A stretch of 64,000 nt of DNA from Litoribaculum gwangyangense (GTDB lineage: Bacteria; Bacteroidota; Bacteroidia; Flavobacteriales; Flavobacteriaceae), in the NCBI RefSeq assembly GCF_039543505.1, contig NZ_BAABJW010000001.1, positions 496,001-560,000 of the forward strand, read 5' to 3'. The stretch's first letter is position 1. Every line of letters begins with the position of its first letter. A program made the position numbers and the translations under genes. The notes under the pieces are model-generated. The model had not been told where the DNA came from. It did no database searches and saw only the letters and a program-made list of their open reading frames with translations. This document shows, piece after piece, positions 27,373-35,625 of the stretch.

Positions 27373-27524
27373 TTGATGGTGATTTACTAAACTGGTTTAA
27401 ACCTTTAAACTGATAAAAATGAAATCACATCTAAATTATAATTTAAAAAGAATCCCAAAAGTTCCTCAGATAATGGAGGTTGGGAAAATCTTAAATGAAT
27501 TAAAAAAATTTAAAATTAGTAATT

Positions 27525-28283
27525 ATGAAAAAATCCAAAATACAGTGGACAGAGTCCACATGGAATCCCTGGCATGGGTGCAGGAAGGTATCACCTGGAT
27601 GCCTATACTGTTATATGTACCGTGATAAAGCGATATATGGGCAAAGCCCAACAGCAGTTTTAAGAAGCAAAACAATGTTCAAAGCTCCATTAAAATGGAA
27701 TGATAGCAAATTAATCTTTACATGCTCTTGGTCGGATTGGTTTATTGAGGATGCTGATAGATGGAGGGATGAAGCTTGGGAAACCATCAAAAGCACACCA
27801 CATCATACCTACCAAATATTAACAAAACGTCCTGAACGCATTAAGGAACATTTACCTGAACGTTTTGATGAATTAGACAATGTTTGGCTTGGTGTTTCCA
27901 TTGAAAGTGAAGACCAGATGGGACGGCTTGAGTATCTCAAGGACCTTTCATCCATAACGTTTGCCAGTTTTGAACCACTTTTAGGCCCCATCAAGTGGGA
28001 TGAGAGAATGGACGGTCTGGACTGGTGCATTATTGGGGGTGAGAGTGGCAATGACACTGGTAAATACCTTTACCGTAAAATGGAACTGGATTGGGCACTC
28101 CATCTAATTGAAGGTGCTAAATCCAGTGGTGTGCCTTGTTTTGTAAAGCAATTGGGCACATACCAGTACAAGCAATTAAGCCTTAAAGACAGACATGGTG
28201 GCAATTTGGAAGAATTTCCAGAAGGATTTAAAGTGCGTGAGTTTCCTGCGGTTTATTATGATAAACATCTGGTCATGGCATAG
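27525..28283 (+). CDS. DUF5131 (phage Gp37/Gp68 family) protein
   Basis: The 252-aa protein begins MKKSKIQWTESTWNPWHGC, the hallmark of the phage Gp37/Gp68 family. Cys19, Cys26 and Cys29 (HGC-x6-C-x2-CY) form a three-cysteine cluster reminiscent of a radical-SAM iron-sulfur site. Further conserved stretches are HTYQILTKRPER, WLGVSIES and FEPLLGPI, with CIIGGESG. These resemble the barrel layout of radical SAM proteins. The function in phages and mobile elements is unproven. It lies alone between the palindrome and a strong terminator. Confidence 0.82.
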   Translation: MKKSKIQWTESTWNPWHGCRKVSPGCLYCYMYRDKAIYGQSPTAVLRSKTMFKAPLKWNDSKLIFTCSWSDWFIEDADRWRDEAWETIKSTPHHTYQILTKRPERIKEHLPERFDELDNVWLGVSIESEDQMGRLEYLKDLSSITFASFEPLLGPIKWDERMDGLDWCIIGGESGNDTGKYLYRKMELDWALHLIEGAKSSGVPCFVKQLGTYQYKQLSLKDRHGGNLEEFPEGFKVREFPAVYYDKHLVMA

Positions 28284-28305
28284 AGCTTTCTCTAATTGCA
28301 ATTTT

Positions 28306-28336
28306 AAAAAAGGTATCATTTCGATGCCTTTTTTAA
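28306..28336 (+). terminator. intrinsic terminator after DUF5131
   Basis: A 12-bp stem with one G-T pair (AAAAAAGGTATC with GATGCCTTTTTT) ends in a T run 22 bp after the stop. Confidence 0.88.
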
Positions 28337-28673
28337 TTAATATTATTAGATTTTATTCTCCAGTAACGCAATTTACTTATATATTAATCTGCACTACAAA
28401 ACTTAACTTTTTAAATTACTATCTAAAATTCACTTTATAAGTGACGAAAGAAGGGTATCCCAATAACGCCATTTTTAGCATTTTTAAATGAAATTAAAAC
28501 TTTAGGTCATAGAAATAATATAGCATTAACTTAATCTCCGGAATCATTTTTAAGCTTATTTATATCCACAGCATATTGATTAAAATAATTATAAATCATG
28601 CCCGCTAAAATATAAAACGGTGCCTATTACTAGTAATTCTAACTTTTTAGGTTATAATCTGTAAAATTATTAT
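28337..28673. other. non-coding gap between convergent genes
   Basis: About 340 bp of AT-rich sequence separates the DUF5131 terminator from the 3' end of the minus-strand operon. I see no convincing reading frame, RNA or repeat in it. Confidence 0.5.
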
Positions 28674-29051
28674 TCAACGGGAAGATGATTTGTTCAAGCT
28701 ATTAATAATTTCAAGATATTTTTTATGTGAATACGATTTACGGCTATCGAAGAAACTTTCATCTTCATAATCGGGATGTTTTACATCAATAAAATATTCT
28801 TCCGCCCAATCCCTTTTAACTTTAAATTCTACACCATCAATAATTAGAGTGACTGTCATGGTTCCAATCCAAATTTCATTTCCCGGCTCAATTTCATGAA
28901 ATCTATCTGTCCCTATAACTTCCATTTTTTCTGGAACTATATTAAACTCTATTAAAAAATCATCTTTAATAGCTTCTTCCAGACCTTTAGTGGAGCCCTC
29001 TATTAAACCAAATAAATATTGAACTACATGTTTTTTGTATTTTGTATACAT
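28674..29051 (-). CDS. hypothetical protein, end of the DUF2779 operon
   Basis: The 125-aa protein has no recognised domain. It looks soluble and beta-rich in the middle (GNEIWIGTMTVTLIIDGVEFKVKRDWAEEYF), with acidic N- and C-terminal helices. It starts 12 bp after the 365-aa gene and is the last gene of the WYL-linked operon. A small partner or immunity-like role is possible but unproven. Confidence 0.6.
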   Translation of the reverse strand: MYTKYKKHVVQYLFGLIEGSTKGLEEAIKDDFLIEFNIVPEKMEVIGTDRFHEIEPGNEIWIGTMTVTLIIDGVEFKVKRDWAEEYFIDVKHPDYEDESFFDSRKSYSHKKYLEIINSLNKSSSR

Positions 29052-29063
29052 TTAAATTCAACC

Positions 29064-30161
29064 TTACTTTATAAATCCATTATTTCCCAAAAAGTCAATA
29101 CAATCGTCTTTTGATTTAAATTTGGTTTTATATTTTTCTTTAGACCCCCCTCTTGTATTGCCTTCTTCCCAATTTAGTCCATAAACGTTTAATAAGCTTT
29201 TCAAAAACTCACTTGCACAAAACCAGCCATTATCGTCTATATATCCTTCTTTGGTTTTAAATTTAGAATTGATATATAATCCTAAATATTGTGCTGTTTG
29301 TTTAGGAATATATGACCTCGTAGTTTCTTGTTGGGCGTCTTTTAATATTTGATTTTTAACAATGTTTTCTTTTTTAATTTTAGATTTATGTGTTGATTTC
29401 TTAGACTTGGTTCCATCTGGCCTGTTCCACCCGTTTTCTTCTGGCTTGCTTTGAAAAAATATAAATAACTGGCGCTCCAATTCCCAAGTGGAAAAATTTT
29501 CTATTTGATTTTCAGCTTTGATTTGTTCAGCGGCACTTAGCATACTATCCCAATAATATTTTAAGTCATTCCATTTGTTAGTTGTACTATCTTTGTCCAT
29601 GGTATATTTAGCCATGATTTCATCATATATTGGTAAGGGATTTTCAAAAGCAAAAGCTTTTTGCCAAAACCTTAAATGCTTAGTAATAAAAGATATATTA
29701 ATGCCCCTTGTTTCGTCACAAAACTTTCTACATGCTTTTGTTATTTCCTCAATCCCGTAATCTTTATTTAAACTTTTTGAAACTAACTCCTTATAATTTG
29801 CAAATAGTTTTGATTGAGATTCTTTTGCATATTTAAGGTATCTATCTCTACTAGAATTTCCTCCCCAAAGTTGAATTAAATGAAATAAATCTAATAAACC
29901 ATTGTCATTTTCAACATCAAAATTGATGAGTGTTTTCATAATTACTGGTTCAATTTCATTGGGAGTTGTTGGACTCACTTCTAAAAAATATTTTTTTACT
30001 ATTGAACTAAATCCATTATTCCGCATTGAAGTCACTCTTGATTTTACTGTAAAATTATATCCATCTAATTCCTGAAGGTCTCTGCTCCAATTCAAACTAG
30101 GTATTGCAAATTCTCCCTTTTGCAAATTTTGGATTCGTGGGTCATTAAGTGGTAATATCAT
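29064..30161 (-). CDS. hypothetical protein, possible OGG-fold DNA glycosylase-like N-terminus
   Basis: The 365-aa protein has an N-terminal part (about 1-245) and a basic linker (about 245-275, KSKKSTHKSKIKKEN) leading to a C-terminal domain of about 90 residues. In the first part, FITKHLRFWQKAF followed by PLPIYDEIMAKY resembles proteins annotated as 8-oxoguanine DNA glycosylase OGG-fold, in which a similar stretch ends in an aspartate-containing segment. No HhH-GPD hairpin is visible, so this is a weak call. It lies 11 bp downstream of the DUF2779 gene. If the fold is right, base recognition or removal in foreign DNA would fit. Confidence 0.5.
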   Translation of the reverse strand: MILPLNDPRIQNLQKGEFAIPSLNWSRDLQELDGYNFTVKSRVTSMRNNGFSSIVKKYFLEVSPTTPNEIEPVIMKTLINFDVENDNGLLDLFHLIQLWGGNSSRDRYLKYAKESQSKLFANYKELVSKSLNKDYGIEEITKACRKFCDETRGINISFITKHLRFWQKAFAFENPLPIYDEIMAKYTMDKDSTTNKWNDLKYYWDSMLSAAEQIKAENQIENFSTWELERQLFIFFQSKPEENGWNRPDGTKSKKSTHKSKIKKENIVKNQILKDAQQETTRSYIPKQTAQYLGLYINSKFKTKEGYIDDNGWFCASEFLKSLLNVYGLNWEEGNTRGGSKEKYKTKFKSKDDCIDFLGNNGFIK

Positions 30162-30172
30162 TTCTAATTATT

Positions 30173-32134
30173 TCAGTTGCGGGTTAATTCATTTAAATGC
30201 TCATAAATCATAACCATCGCTAAAGTATCTAACTCACAATACTTTAGTAAGGCTTTTTTAATATTTTCACGTTCCATATCTGACATATCAGTATACTGTG
30301 CTAACCCATAGGCAGTCATAGCTGCTCCCCCGTCATTAATGTCCTCAATATCACTAACTCTTTCAAAATTATCATCCCAATTATCAAAAGGCTTTCCCAA
30401 TGATTTATAAGGGTCAACCACCTTACCGTTTTCAATGTTTAGCCAGACTTTGTCAGGTGTAAAATTGTGTGAGTTGATTCCAATAGCACCAATAGGTTGG
30501 GAATATTTATTTCTTATTAATTCACTGGATTCAAAAACAGCCGGAAGAACGGCCTTTATGGAATTACTTCCTTTGGTATGAGGGTTGTAATAATAGTCCT
30601 TAATCACTTGACATAAATCTATCATGTCTCGATATCCCGTCCAGCTAAAGAATTCAGGATTGTTAGTTGCATGTGTAATTTGTTGTATGAATACAAACAA
30701 ATCGTCCTTATCTTCAATATTAGAGTTATAGATTTGCCGCAAAATCTGGCACAATACTGTATTTTCATGATGGGAAAACCTAAAAATACTTCCCTCGTTT
30801 TGTTCCAGTACCAGTCTTAACGCCCTTACAAATTCAAAATTTGGAAACTCACCGGGGTTTAAATTAATATATTGATTGGCATGTTCAATTCTACCATCTT
30901 CATGATAAATGTGATGGGAAAACTGAAAGGCTATCTGTTCATATGGCTTTTGTCCTGAATAAAAAGGTAAAGCGACAGTTGATGTTTCAAAATCAATAAA
31001 GTTTAAAGGGAATTTCCAGGAGACCATTTCGGCCTTTAAGAGCTCTTTGAGGACTTCCGGTTCAAAATCATTTTCAAGTGCCTTATGCTTTTGGATAAGC
31101 TGCCTTTCAACCCTCGCCATCTTTCCAGAAGCACCCTTTATTTCACCAAATTCACCATCTTCTATTTCAGTTAACTTAATTTTGACCGTTTCATTTAGCT
31201 TTGGCCATCTTCTAAAGTCCCAAATTTCAAATACATTAGGGTCTTTAAAATCATCTTCTTTCCAGCCTAATTTTTTTGAAAAGCATTCTTTAAAACCAGA
31301 TTTTAAGCCTTGGGTATTTCCATCGGTTTTAAATTCACAGTGCTTACAGATTTGAAAATTTAAATCATAGTTAAAAAAACGGTCTTCTTCATAAGCCTTT
31401 GCCAAAACTTGAATGGAGTTTTCAAAGGTGAATTCATTTAATATTCTATACTCACTTGACTCTATTCTCTGGATTATATCTGAAACATCCACTTTCGACA
31501 AAACAGATTCTTTTTCAGGATTATCAAGCTTGCTTATTTTTGCTTCTATACCAGTGCGGTTATCAGAAGCTTTTGAAACTCGAAACAGTTGATTTAAACC
31601 ATCAATAGTAGTAGTCTTGTCCTTATCGGCCAACTTTAAAAATGGAGTAACGATAAAGTCAGGAAAGGCTTTTTCAATGACGTATTTCTGAAAGGCCACA
31701 TCAAATAAATAGAATTTCCAATCTGTATTGAATTTTACTTCCTTTTTAGGGTTTCCTTGCTGAAATGATTTTGATTTTACCTCTATAAGGTTAATCTGGT
31801 TGCCTTTTTTCTCTAGAATATCAACTCTAATAAATAAGTTTTCAAATTGAAAGGCCGCTTCAAAAATGACCACATTTTCATTTTGGAGCAGTTTATTGGT
31901 TTCTTCAACCTTATCTTTATAATCATAGGCACCATCGGATTTTTTATCTTCAATTAAGACACCTTCAGGATAATGTAATTTGGCCAGCTCCTCTACTTGA
32001 AAGCCACCAGATGCAAGTGCCTCCAAAAATGAATTATCCTGTTTTGTATTGGCATATTCATTCTTATTGGTGTAGTACAATTTATTGGGACATTCAAGCC
32101 CCAGTTTGTATCTGGATTTTGTGAGTGCTCTCAT
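30173..32134 (-). CDS. DUF2779 protein: Cas4-like nuclease plus DEDD-type exonuclease
   Basis: The 653-aa protein combines two predicted nuclease parts. Residues 1-290 look like a Cas4/RecB nuclease: Asp105 and the Glu118-Val-Lys120 motif fit PD-(D/E)XK. Cys15, Cys263, Cys266 and Cys284 could hold an iron-sulfur cluster. From about residue 375 the DUF2779 region begins NFIDFETSTVALPF, with Asp381 and Glu383 as the first acidic pair of a DEDD exonuclease. HHENTVL and CELDTLAM (Asp636) supply later motifs. DUF2779 proteins often occur in mobile elements with unknown function. It is the central gene of the operon under the TGGACA palindrome, and a role in attacking foreign nucleic acid is inferred. 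Confidence 0.75.
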   Translation of the reverse strand: MRALTKSRYKLGLECPNKLYYTNKNEYANTKQDNSFLEALASGGFQVEELAKLHYPEGVLIEDKKSDGAYDYKDKVEETNKLLQNENVVIFEAAFQFENLFIRVDILEKKGNQINLIEVKSKSFQQGNPKKEVKFNTDWKFYLFDVAFQKYVIEKAFPDFIVTPFLKLADKDKTTTIDGLNQLFRVSKASDNRTGIEAKISKLDNPEKESVLSKVDVSDIIQRIESSEYRILNEFTFENSIQVLAKAYEEDRFFNYDLNFQICKHCEFKTDGNTQGLKSGFKECFSKKLGWKEDDFKDPNVFEIWDFRRWPKLNETVKIKLTEIEDGEFGEIKGASGKMARVERQLIQKHKALENDFEPEVLKELLKAEMVSWKFPLNFIDFETSTVALPFYSGQKPYEQIAFQFSHHIYHEDGRIEHANQYINLNPGEFPNFEFVRALRLVLEQNEGSIFRFSHHENTVLCQILRQIYNSNIEDKDDLFVFIQQITHATNNPEFFSWTGYRDMIDLCQVIKDYYYNPHTKGSNSIKAVLPAVFESSELIRNKYSQPIGAIGINSHNFTPDKVWLNIENGKVVDPYKSLGKPFDNWDDNFERVSDIEDINDGGAAMTAYGLAQYTDMSDMERENIKKALLKYCELDTLAMVMIYEHLNELTRN

Positions 32135-32177
32135 ACGACTTAAATATACTTGATTTTAAAATATTAGGAGGTTTCTG

Positions 32178-32750
32178 TTATATGATTTTATTGGTAGGGT
32201 CTTCTTGTTCAAGGAAATCTTCTATTTCTAATTTGTGTTCATAGTATATAATCATGATGGACAATGCAAAAGCTGGCAACAGAGCAGATGGAACCGTTTC
32301 ACTTAGCAACATCATGTCCAAACCTTCCATAACAATTGTATGTACATCCAATTCAGTGATAAAAAACTCAGAATATGATTCAGTGTACCTATTCCATTTG
32401 GGCGCCATTTTAACAGCCGTTCCTGGTTTATCCTTACTTGTTGCTAGAAAGTGCCCAAATGTGCTTTCCCACTTTAAAAAATCAATTTTGTTTTTTGGCC
32501 GTCTACTCCAGTATTGCCTTTGGTGCCTATAGTAATAGACACCAAGATTATGGACCACGTTCAACTGCTCCATACGGAATTTTAACTGGGAAAACTCTTT
32601 AAATAAATTTAAATTATCCTCGGGATTGGTCTCTAGGTTATGATTGAAGTAAGTGGTAAACTCTTCGGCAAAACCTTCATACCTCAAATCAAATAGAATT
32701 TGAAAATATGGTATTTTTAATAGAAAAGATGGTCGCAGTGGAAGTTTCAT
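32178..32750 (-). CDS. hypothetical protein, first gene of the DUF2779 operon
   Basis: The 190-aa protein is not recognised. It is rich in aromatic residues (Tyr, Phe, Trp) with no signal peptide. One hydrophobic stretch, SALLPAFALSIMIIYYEH, near residue 165 may be a membrane helix or a buried core helix. It lies 43 bp upstream of the DUF2779 gene on the same strand, and a palindromic operator sits 36 bp upstream of its start. Confidence 0.6.
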   Translation of the reverse strand: MKLPLRPSFLLKIPYFQILFDLRYEGFAEEFTTYFNHNLETNPEDNLNLFKEFSQLKFRMEQLNVVHNLGVYYYRHQRQYWSRRPKNKIDFLKWESTFGHFLATSKDKPGTAVKMAPKWNRYTESYSEFFITELDVHTIVMEGLDMMLLSETVPSALLPAFALSIMIIYYEHKLEIEDFLEQEDPTNKII

Positions 32751-32785
32751 ATATGATTAATTATATGCAAATGAATATCTTTAAA

Positions 32786-32802
32786 TGGACATATTACGTC
32801 CA
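32786..32802. promoter_or_regulatory. WYL-linked palindromic operator, copy 2
   Basis: TGGACATATTACGTCCA (17 bp) lies 36 bp upstream of the 190-aa gene and overlaps the end of the small membrane gene. It matches copy 1 at 33034-33050 in 13 of 17 positions, with identical outer arms. Confidence 0.65.
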
Positions 32803-33000
32803 CGTATTGAATATTCCTTTTAAAAAATAAAAACAAACACTAGCAAAAAGAATTGGCCACAATAAAATAACCAAGTGAGTATTTAAAGTTTGATCGGACG
32901 CTTGTTTATCATCAAATATTTCCATTTTATCTAAAACAGAAACACAGTAGTTTATTAATAATCCAATTACAAAATAGACAATAATTAAATTTATAATCAT
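32794..33000 (-). CDS. small two-helix membrane protein
   Basis: The 68-aa protein has two hydrophobic segments: residues about 2-20 (IINLIIVYFVIGLLINY) and about 44-62 (LVILLWPILFASVCFYFL). A short acidic loop joins them. No family is recognised. It is transcribed divergently from the WYL regulator and lies between two copies of the palindrome. A small membrane effector or accessory protein of the neighbouring system is possible. Confidence 0.55.
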   Translation of the reverse strand: MIINLIIVYFVIGLLINYCVSVLDKMEIFDDKQASDQTLNTHLVILLWPILFASVCFYFLKGIFNTWT

Positions 33001-33033
33001 AATATTATTTTTTTACAACATTACCACTTATAT

Positions 33034-33050
33034 TGGACAAATAATGTCCA
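33034..33050. promoter_or_regulatory. WYL-linked palindromic operator, copy 1
   Basis: TGGACAAATAATGTCCA (17 bp, arms TGGACA/TGTCCA) lies in the divergent region between the small membrane gene and the WYL regulator, 13 bp before the WYL start codon. With flanking bases the repeat extends to ATTGGACA/TGTCCAAT. Confidence 0.7.
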
Positions 33051-33063
33051 ATTTTCAAAAAAT

Positions 33064-33984
33064 ATGAATTCATATCCTAACCTTTCTCGCCTAATTTTAA
33101 TTATTGATCTATTAAAGAGAAACCGCTTAACAAAAACGAAATTGAAAGAAAGGTTAGAAACTTTTGATATTTCTGTTTCAGAAAAAACTCTGAGAAGAGA
33201 TTTTAAAATAATCAAAGATCTTGGTTATGATTTAAACCCCAACAATTCACATGTGTTGTCCATTGAAAATGATATTACTCATGAAATAGACATTTTAAAC
33301 AAGGTTAAAGACAGAATGAACTCTAACAGCTTACATCAGTTTATCACAGATGAGAACACGCTTCAATCTCCTCCAACTATAAGTTCTGTCGTATTGCCAA
33401 CCATATTAAAATCTATAACAAACCGGATATCCATCAGTTTTGTATATCAAAAATTTAATTCTAACCTCAAAAGCAATCGTCATGTGGCACCATTAGTTTT
33501 GAAGGAATATAATGGACAATGGCATTTGCTAGCTTTTGAATTAGATTCTGAAGACCCGACAGCAAAAGTATTCGGCTGTGATAGAATTAATTCATTAAGT
33601 ACACATGAGCAATTTGCGATTAATTTAATAGATGAAAACAAGCAAAAAATCATTGACTTTAAAAATACTTTGGGAGCTTCTATGCCTTTAAGTGAATGGG
33701 AGCCTTCAAAACCATATTTTAAAACTCCAATTACGGAAACTATTATACTAGAGGTAAACAAAGGTTATCTAAACCATCTAAAAAATAACCCAATTCACTA
33801 TTCTCAAAGAATTACCAATGAAGTAGAAAATGGATTTACTAGAGTATATTTTAAACTTATTCCTAATCTTGAATTAATAAAATTTATACTTGCACAGCAA
33901 GGTGATATCAAAATAATTGAGCCAGTGAATTTGAAGAAGTTTATTAGGGAATACTATAAAAACTTGATTTCAGATATTACCTAA
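33064..33984 (+). CDS. WYL-domain transcriptional regulator (block 1)
   Basis: The 306-aa protein has an N-terminal winged HTH (about residues 1-70, with KTKLKERLETF and SEKTLRRDFKIIKDLGY). A WYL-type ligand-binding domain (about 125-215, with SFVYQ, RHVAPLVLKEYNGQWHLLAF and DRINSL) and a C-terminal WCX-like extension follow. WYL regulators commonly repress phage-defence operons and sense nucleic-acid ligands. The 17-bp palindrome before its own start and before the DUF2779 operon suggests that it controls both. Confidence 0.85.
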   Translation: MNSYPNLSRLILIIDLLKRNRLTKTKLKERLETFDISVSEKTLRRDFKIIKDLGYDLNPNNSHVLSIENDITHEIDILNKVKDRMNSNSLHQFITDENTLQSPPTISSVVLPTILKSITNRISISFVYQKFNSNLKSNRHVAPLVLKEYNGQWHLLAFELDSEDPTAKVFGCDRINSLSTHEQFAINLIDENKQKIIDFKNTLGASMPLSEWEPSKPYFKTPITETIILEVNKGYLNHLKNNPIHYSQRITNEVENGFTRVYFKLIPNLELIKFILAQQGDIKIIEPVNLKKFIREYYKNLISDIT

Positions 33985-34183
33985 AAGCGAAAGTTAACCA
34001 CTTTTATATAGCTATCTTAGGCAATCAATCTTTAGTATAACTAGTCATCATTTTAATCTAATTTGTCTTCAAATCAAAACAATGATTTCCTTCTTATACT
34101 GAATAATTAATATTAACTAAAAAAATTATTTTTTTAGTTTTTCTATAACTTTTTAAGTTAAAGATATAAAGGTACTCCCAGCC

Positions 34184-34218
34184 ACAACCCCACCCAAGCT
34201 TTAGCAGGTGGGGGTTGT
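34184..34218. repeat. GC-rich hairpin in an AT-rich gap
   Basis: ACAACCCCACC (34184-34194) pairs with GGTGGGGGTTGT (34207-34218) with one bulged G and a 12-nt loop, followed by CCCCCC. It stands out strongly from its AT-rich surroundings. It lies 44 bp upstream of the 34262 gene and may be a structured RNA leader, a terminator without a T run, or a processing site. Confidence 0.6.
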
Positions 34219-34261
34219 CCCCCCTTCAATAAAACTGCTATAACTAAAAATCATTTTAATT

Positions 34262-34603
34262 ATGGTTACAGTAAAAGAAATTAAAAAGGCTGAAAATTCA
34301 AAAGGAGAAGAATTTTTCATGTTAGTAGTTGAATCTGGAGCTATGGCTGTTAAAAGCAAAAAAACAGGTAGGCTTTATTTTACGGCTAAGAGAGCTTATG
34401 TCTCCACCTCCTTCGATGAGAAAACAGCATCATCATTAATAGGGATGGAATTTGAAGGCACCATTAGAAAAGTAGAAACAGATCCTTATGAATACACCAT
34501 TGAAGAAACTGGTGAGATTATAGAAATGAGTCATCGCTGGGAATATGTAGATCCAGCATTAGAAATGCAAGAACAGTTGGTTGAAGAAGCTGCTGTGATT
34601 TAA
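34262..34603 (+). CDS. hypothetical protein, first of the recombination-like gene set
   Basis: The 113-aa protein is soluble and beta-rich (EEFFMLVVESGAMAVKSKKTGRLYFTAKRAYVSTSF). A C-terminal acidic tail ends in QEQLVEEAAVI. The pattern resembles a small OB-fold or single-strand DNA-binding-type protein, but no motif proves it. It is followed by a terminator, then by the Sak4-like ATPase and DUF3871, genes that often travel together in Bacteroidota elements. Confidence 0.6.
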   Translation: MVTVKEIKKAENSKGEEFFMLVVESGAMAVKSKKTGRLYFTAKRAYVSTSFDEKTASSLIGMEFEGTIRKVETDPYEYTIEETGEIIEMSHRWEYVDPALEMQEQLVEEAAVI

Positions 34604-34635
34604 CCACCTGCACTTTCGACATTTTCAACACTTTT

Positions 34636-34673
34636 AAAGAGTTTACCGCTAATACGTGGTAAGCTCTTTTTTA
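34636..34673 (+). terminator. intrinsic terminator after the 113-aa gene
   Basis: AAAGAGTTTACC and GGTAAGCTCTTT form an interrupted stem (34636-34647 with 34658-34669) followed by TTTTTT. Confidence 0.75.
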
Positions 34674-34716
34674 TTACTAAAACAACATATATATGTTTAA
34701 ACAAAGAAAATACATC

Positions 34717-35625
34717 ATGCAATTACAACAAACAAAACGGCACAACGTAAAACTACGTTTAGGGATATCTGGTGCCTCAGGATTTGGTAAAACCTATTCT
34801 GCCCTTCAATTAGCCTATGGTATGACCAATGATTGGTCAAAAATAGCTGTCATAGATACAGAGAATGCATCAGCTAGCCTATATGCTGATTTAGGTGACT
34901 TCAACGTATTGAACCTAAATCCGCCATACAGCCCAGAACGGTATATAAAAGCTATAAACATCTGTGAAGAAGCTAATATGGAAATTTTAGTTTTAGATTC
35001 CGTAAGCCATGAATGGCAAGGTGATGATGGCTGTCTGCAAATTCACGAACAATTGGGTGGTAGATTTCAGGATTGGGCCAAGGTTAAACCAAGGCACCAG
35101 AAATTCATAGACAGAATACTCAGCAGTAGATGCCACATCATCACTACGGCAAGGCGTAAAACGGATTATTCTCTGGATGTAGGATCGAACGGCAAATCCA
35201 AGGTGGTCAAGCACGGCACCAAGGAGATAACCAGTGAGGGCTTTGAATACGAGCTAACGCTGAATTTTGAGCTCATCAACGAGAATCATCTGTGCAAGGT
35301 CAGTAAGGACCGGACCAACCTTTTCCAGGGAAAACCTGAATTTATTATTGACACTGAAGTGGGCAAACAATTAAAGGCTTGGTGCCATCAAGGGATTTCT
35401 CTGGAGAATGTACTGCAAGAAATAAGAAACATCACAACAGTAGAAGGCTTGAGGCATTTGTACCATAAACATCGTGCTATACAAAAGGAAATATTGCCCC
35501 CTATTCTAGAGAGAAAATCTGAAATAATGAATATCGTACAGATTGTCGACAGCAAACAAATCATTAACCCAAAAACAATAGAAAATAATGGAATTGAAAC
35601 TACCAACACAGCAAGTGGTGAGTAA
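34717..35625 (+). CDS. Sak4-like RecA-fold ATPase (phage nucleotide-binding protein)
   Basis: The ATG at 34717 (MQLQQTKRHNVKLRLGISG) matches homologues. A start at 34693 would add 8 residues. Walker A is GASGFGKTYSAL and Walker B is MEILVLDSVSHEWQG. The fold and motifs fit the AAA_24/Sak4 group, phage-type single-strand annealing or recombination ATPases. The C-terminal 70 residues are helical. The 3' end overlaps the DUF3871 start by 38 bp, so the two are coupled. Confidence 0.78.
   Translation: MQLQQTKRHNVKLRLGISGASGFGKTYSALQLAYGMTNDWSKIAVIDTENASASLYADLGDFNVLNLNPPYSPERYIKAINICEEANMEILVLDSVSHEWQGDDGCLQIHEQLGGRFQDWAKVKPRHQKFIDRILSSRCHIITTARRKTDYSLDVGSNGKSKVVKHGTKEITSEGFEYELTLNFELINENHLCKVSKDRTNLFQGKPEFIIDTEVGKQLKAWCHQGISLENVLQEIRNITTVEGLRHLYHKHRAIQKEILPPILERKSEIMNIVQIVDSKQIINPKTIENNGIETTNTASGE

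Noticed and set aside
27419..27625. A 68-codon plus-strand frame before DUF5131
   Set aside because: It overlaps the DUF5131 start for 100 bases in another frame, and its second half is the frame-shifted shadow of the conserved WNPWHGC region.
33480..33761. Antisense frame inside the block 1 WYL gene
   Set aside because: It is a shadow of the WYL coding frame without start context or a recognisable protein.
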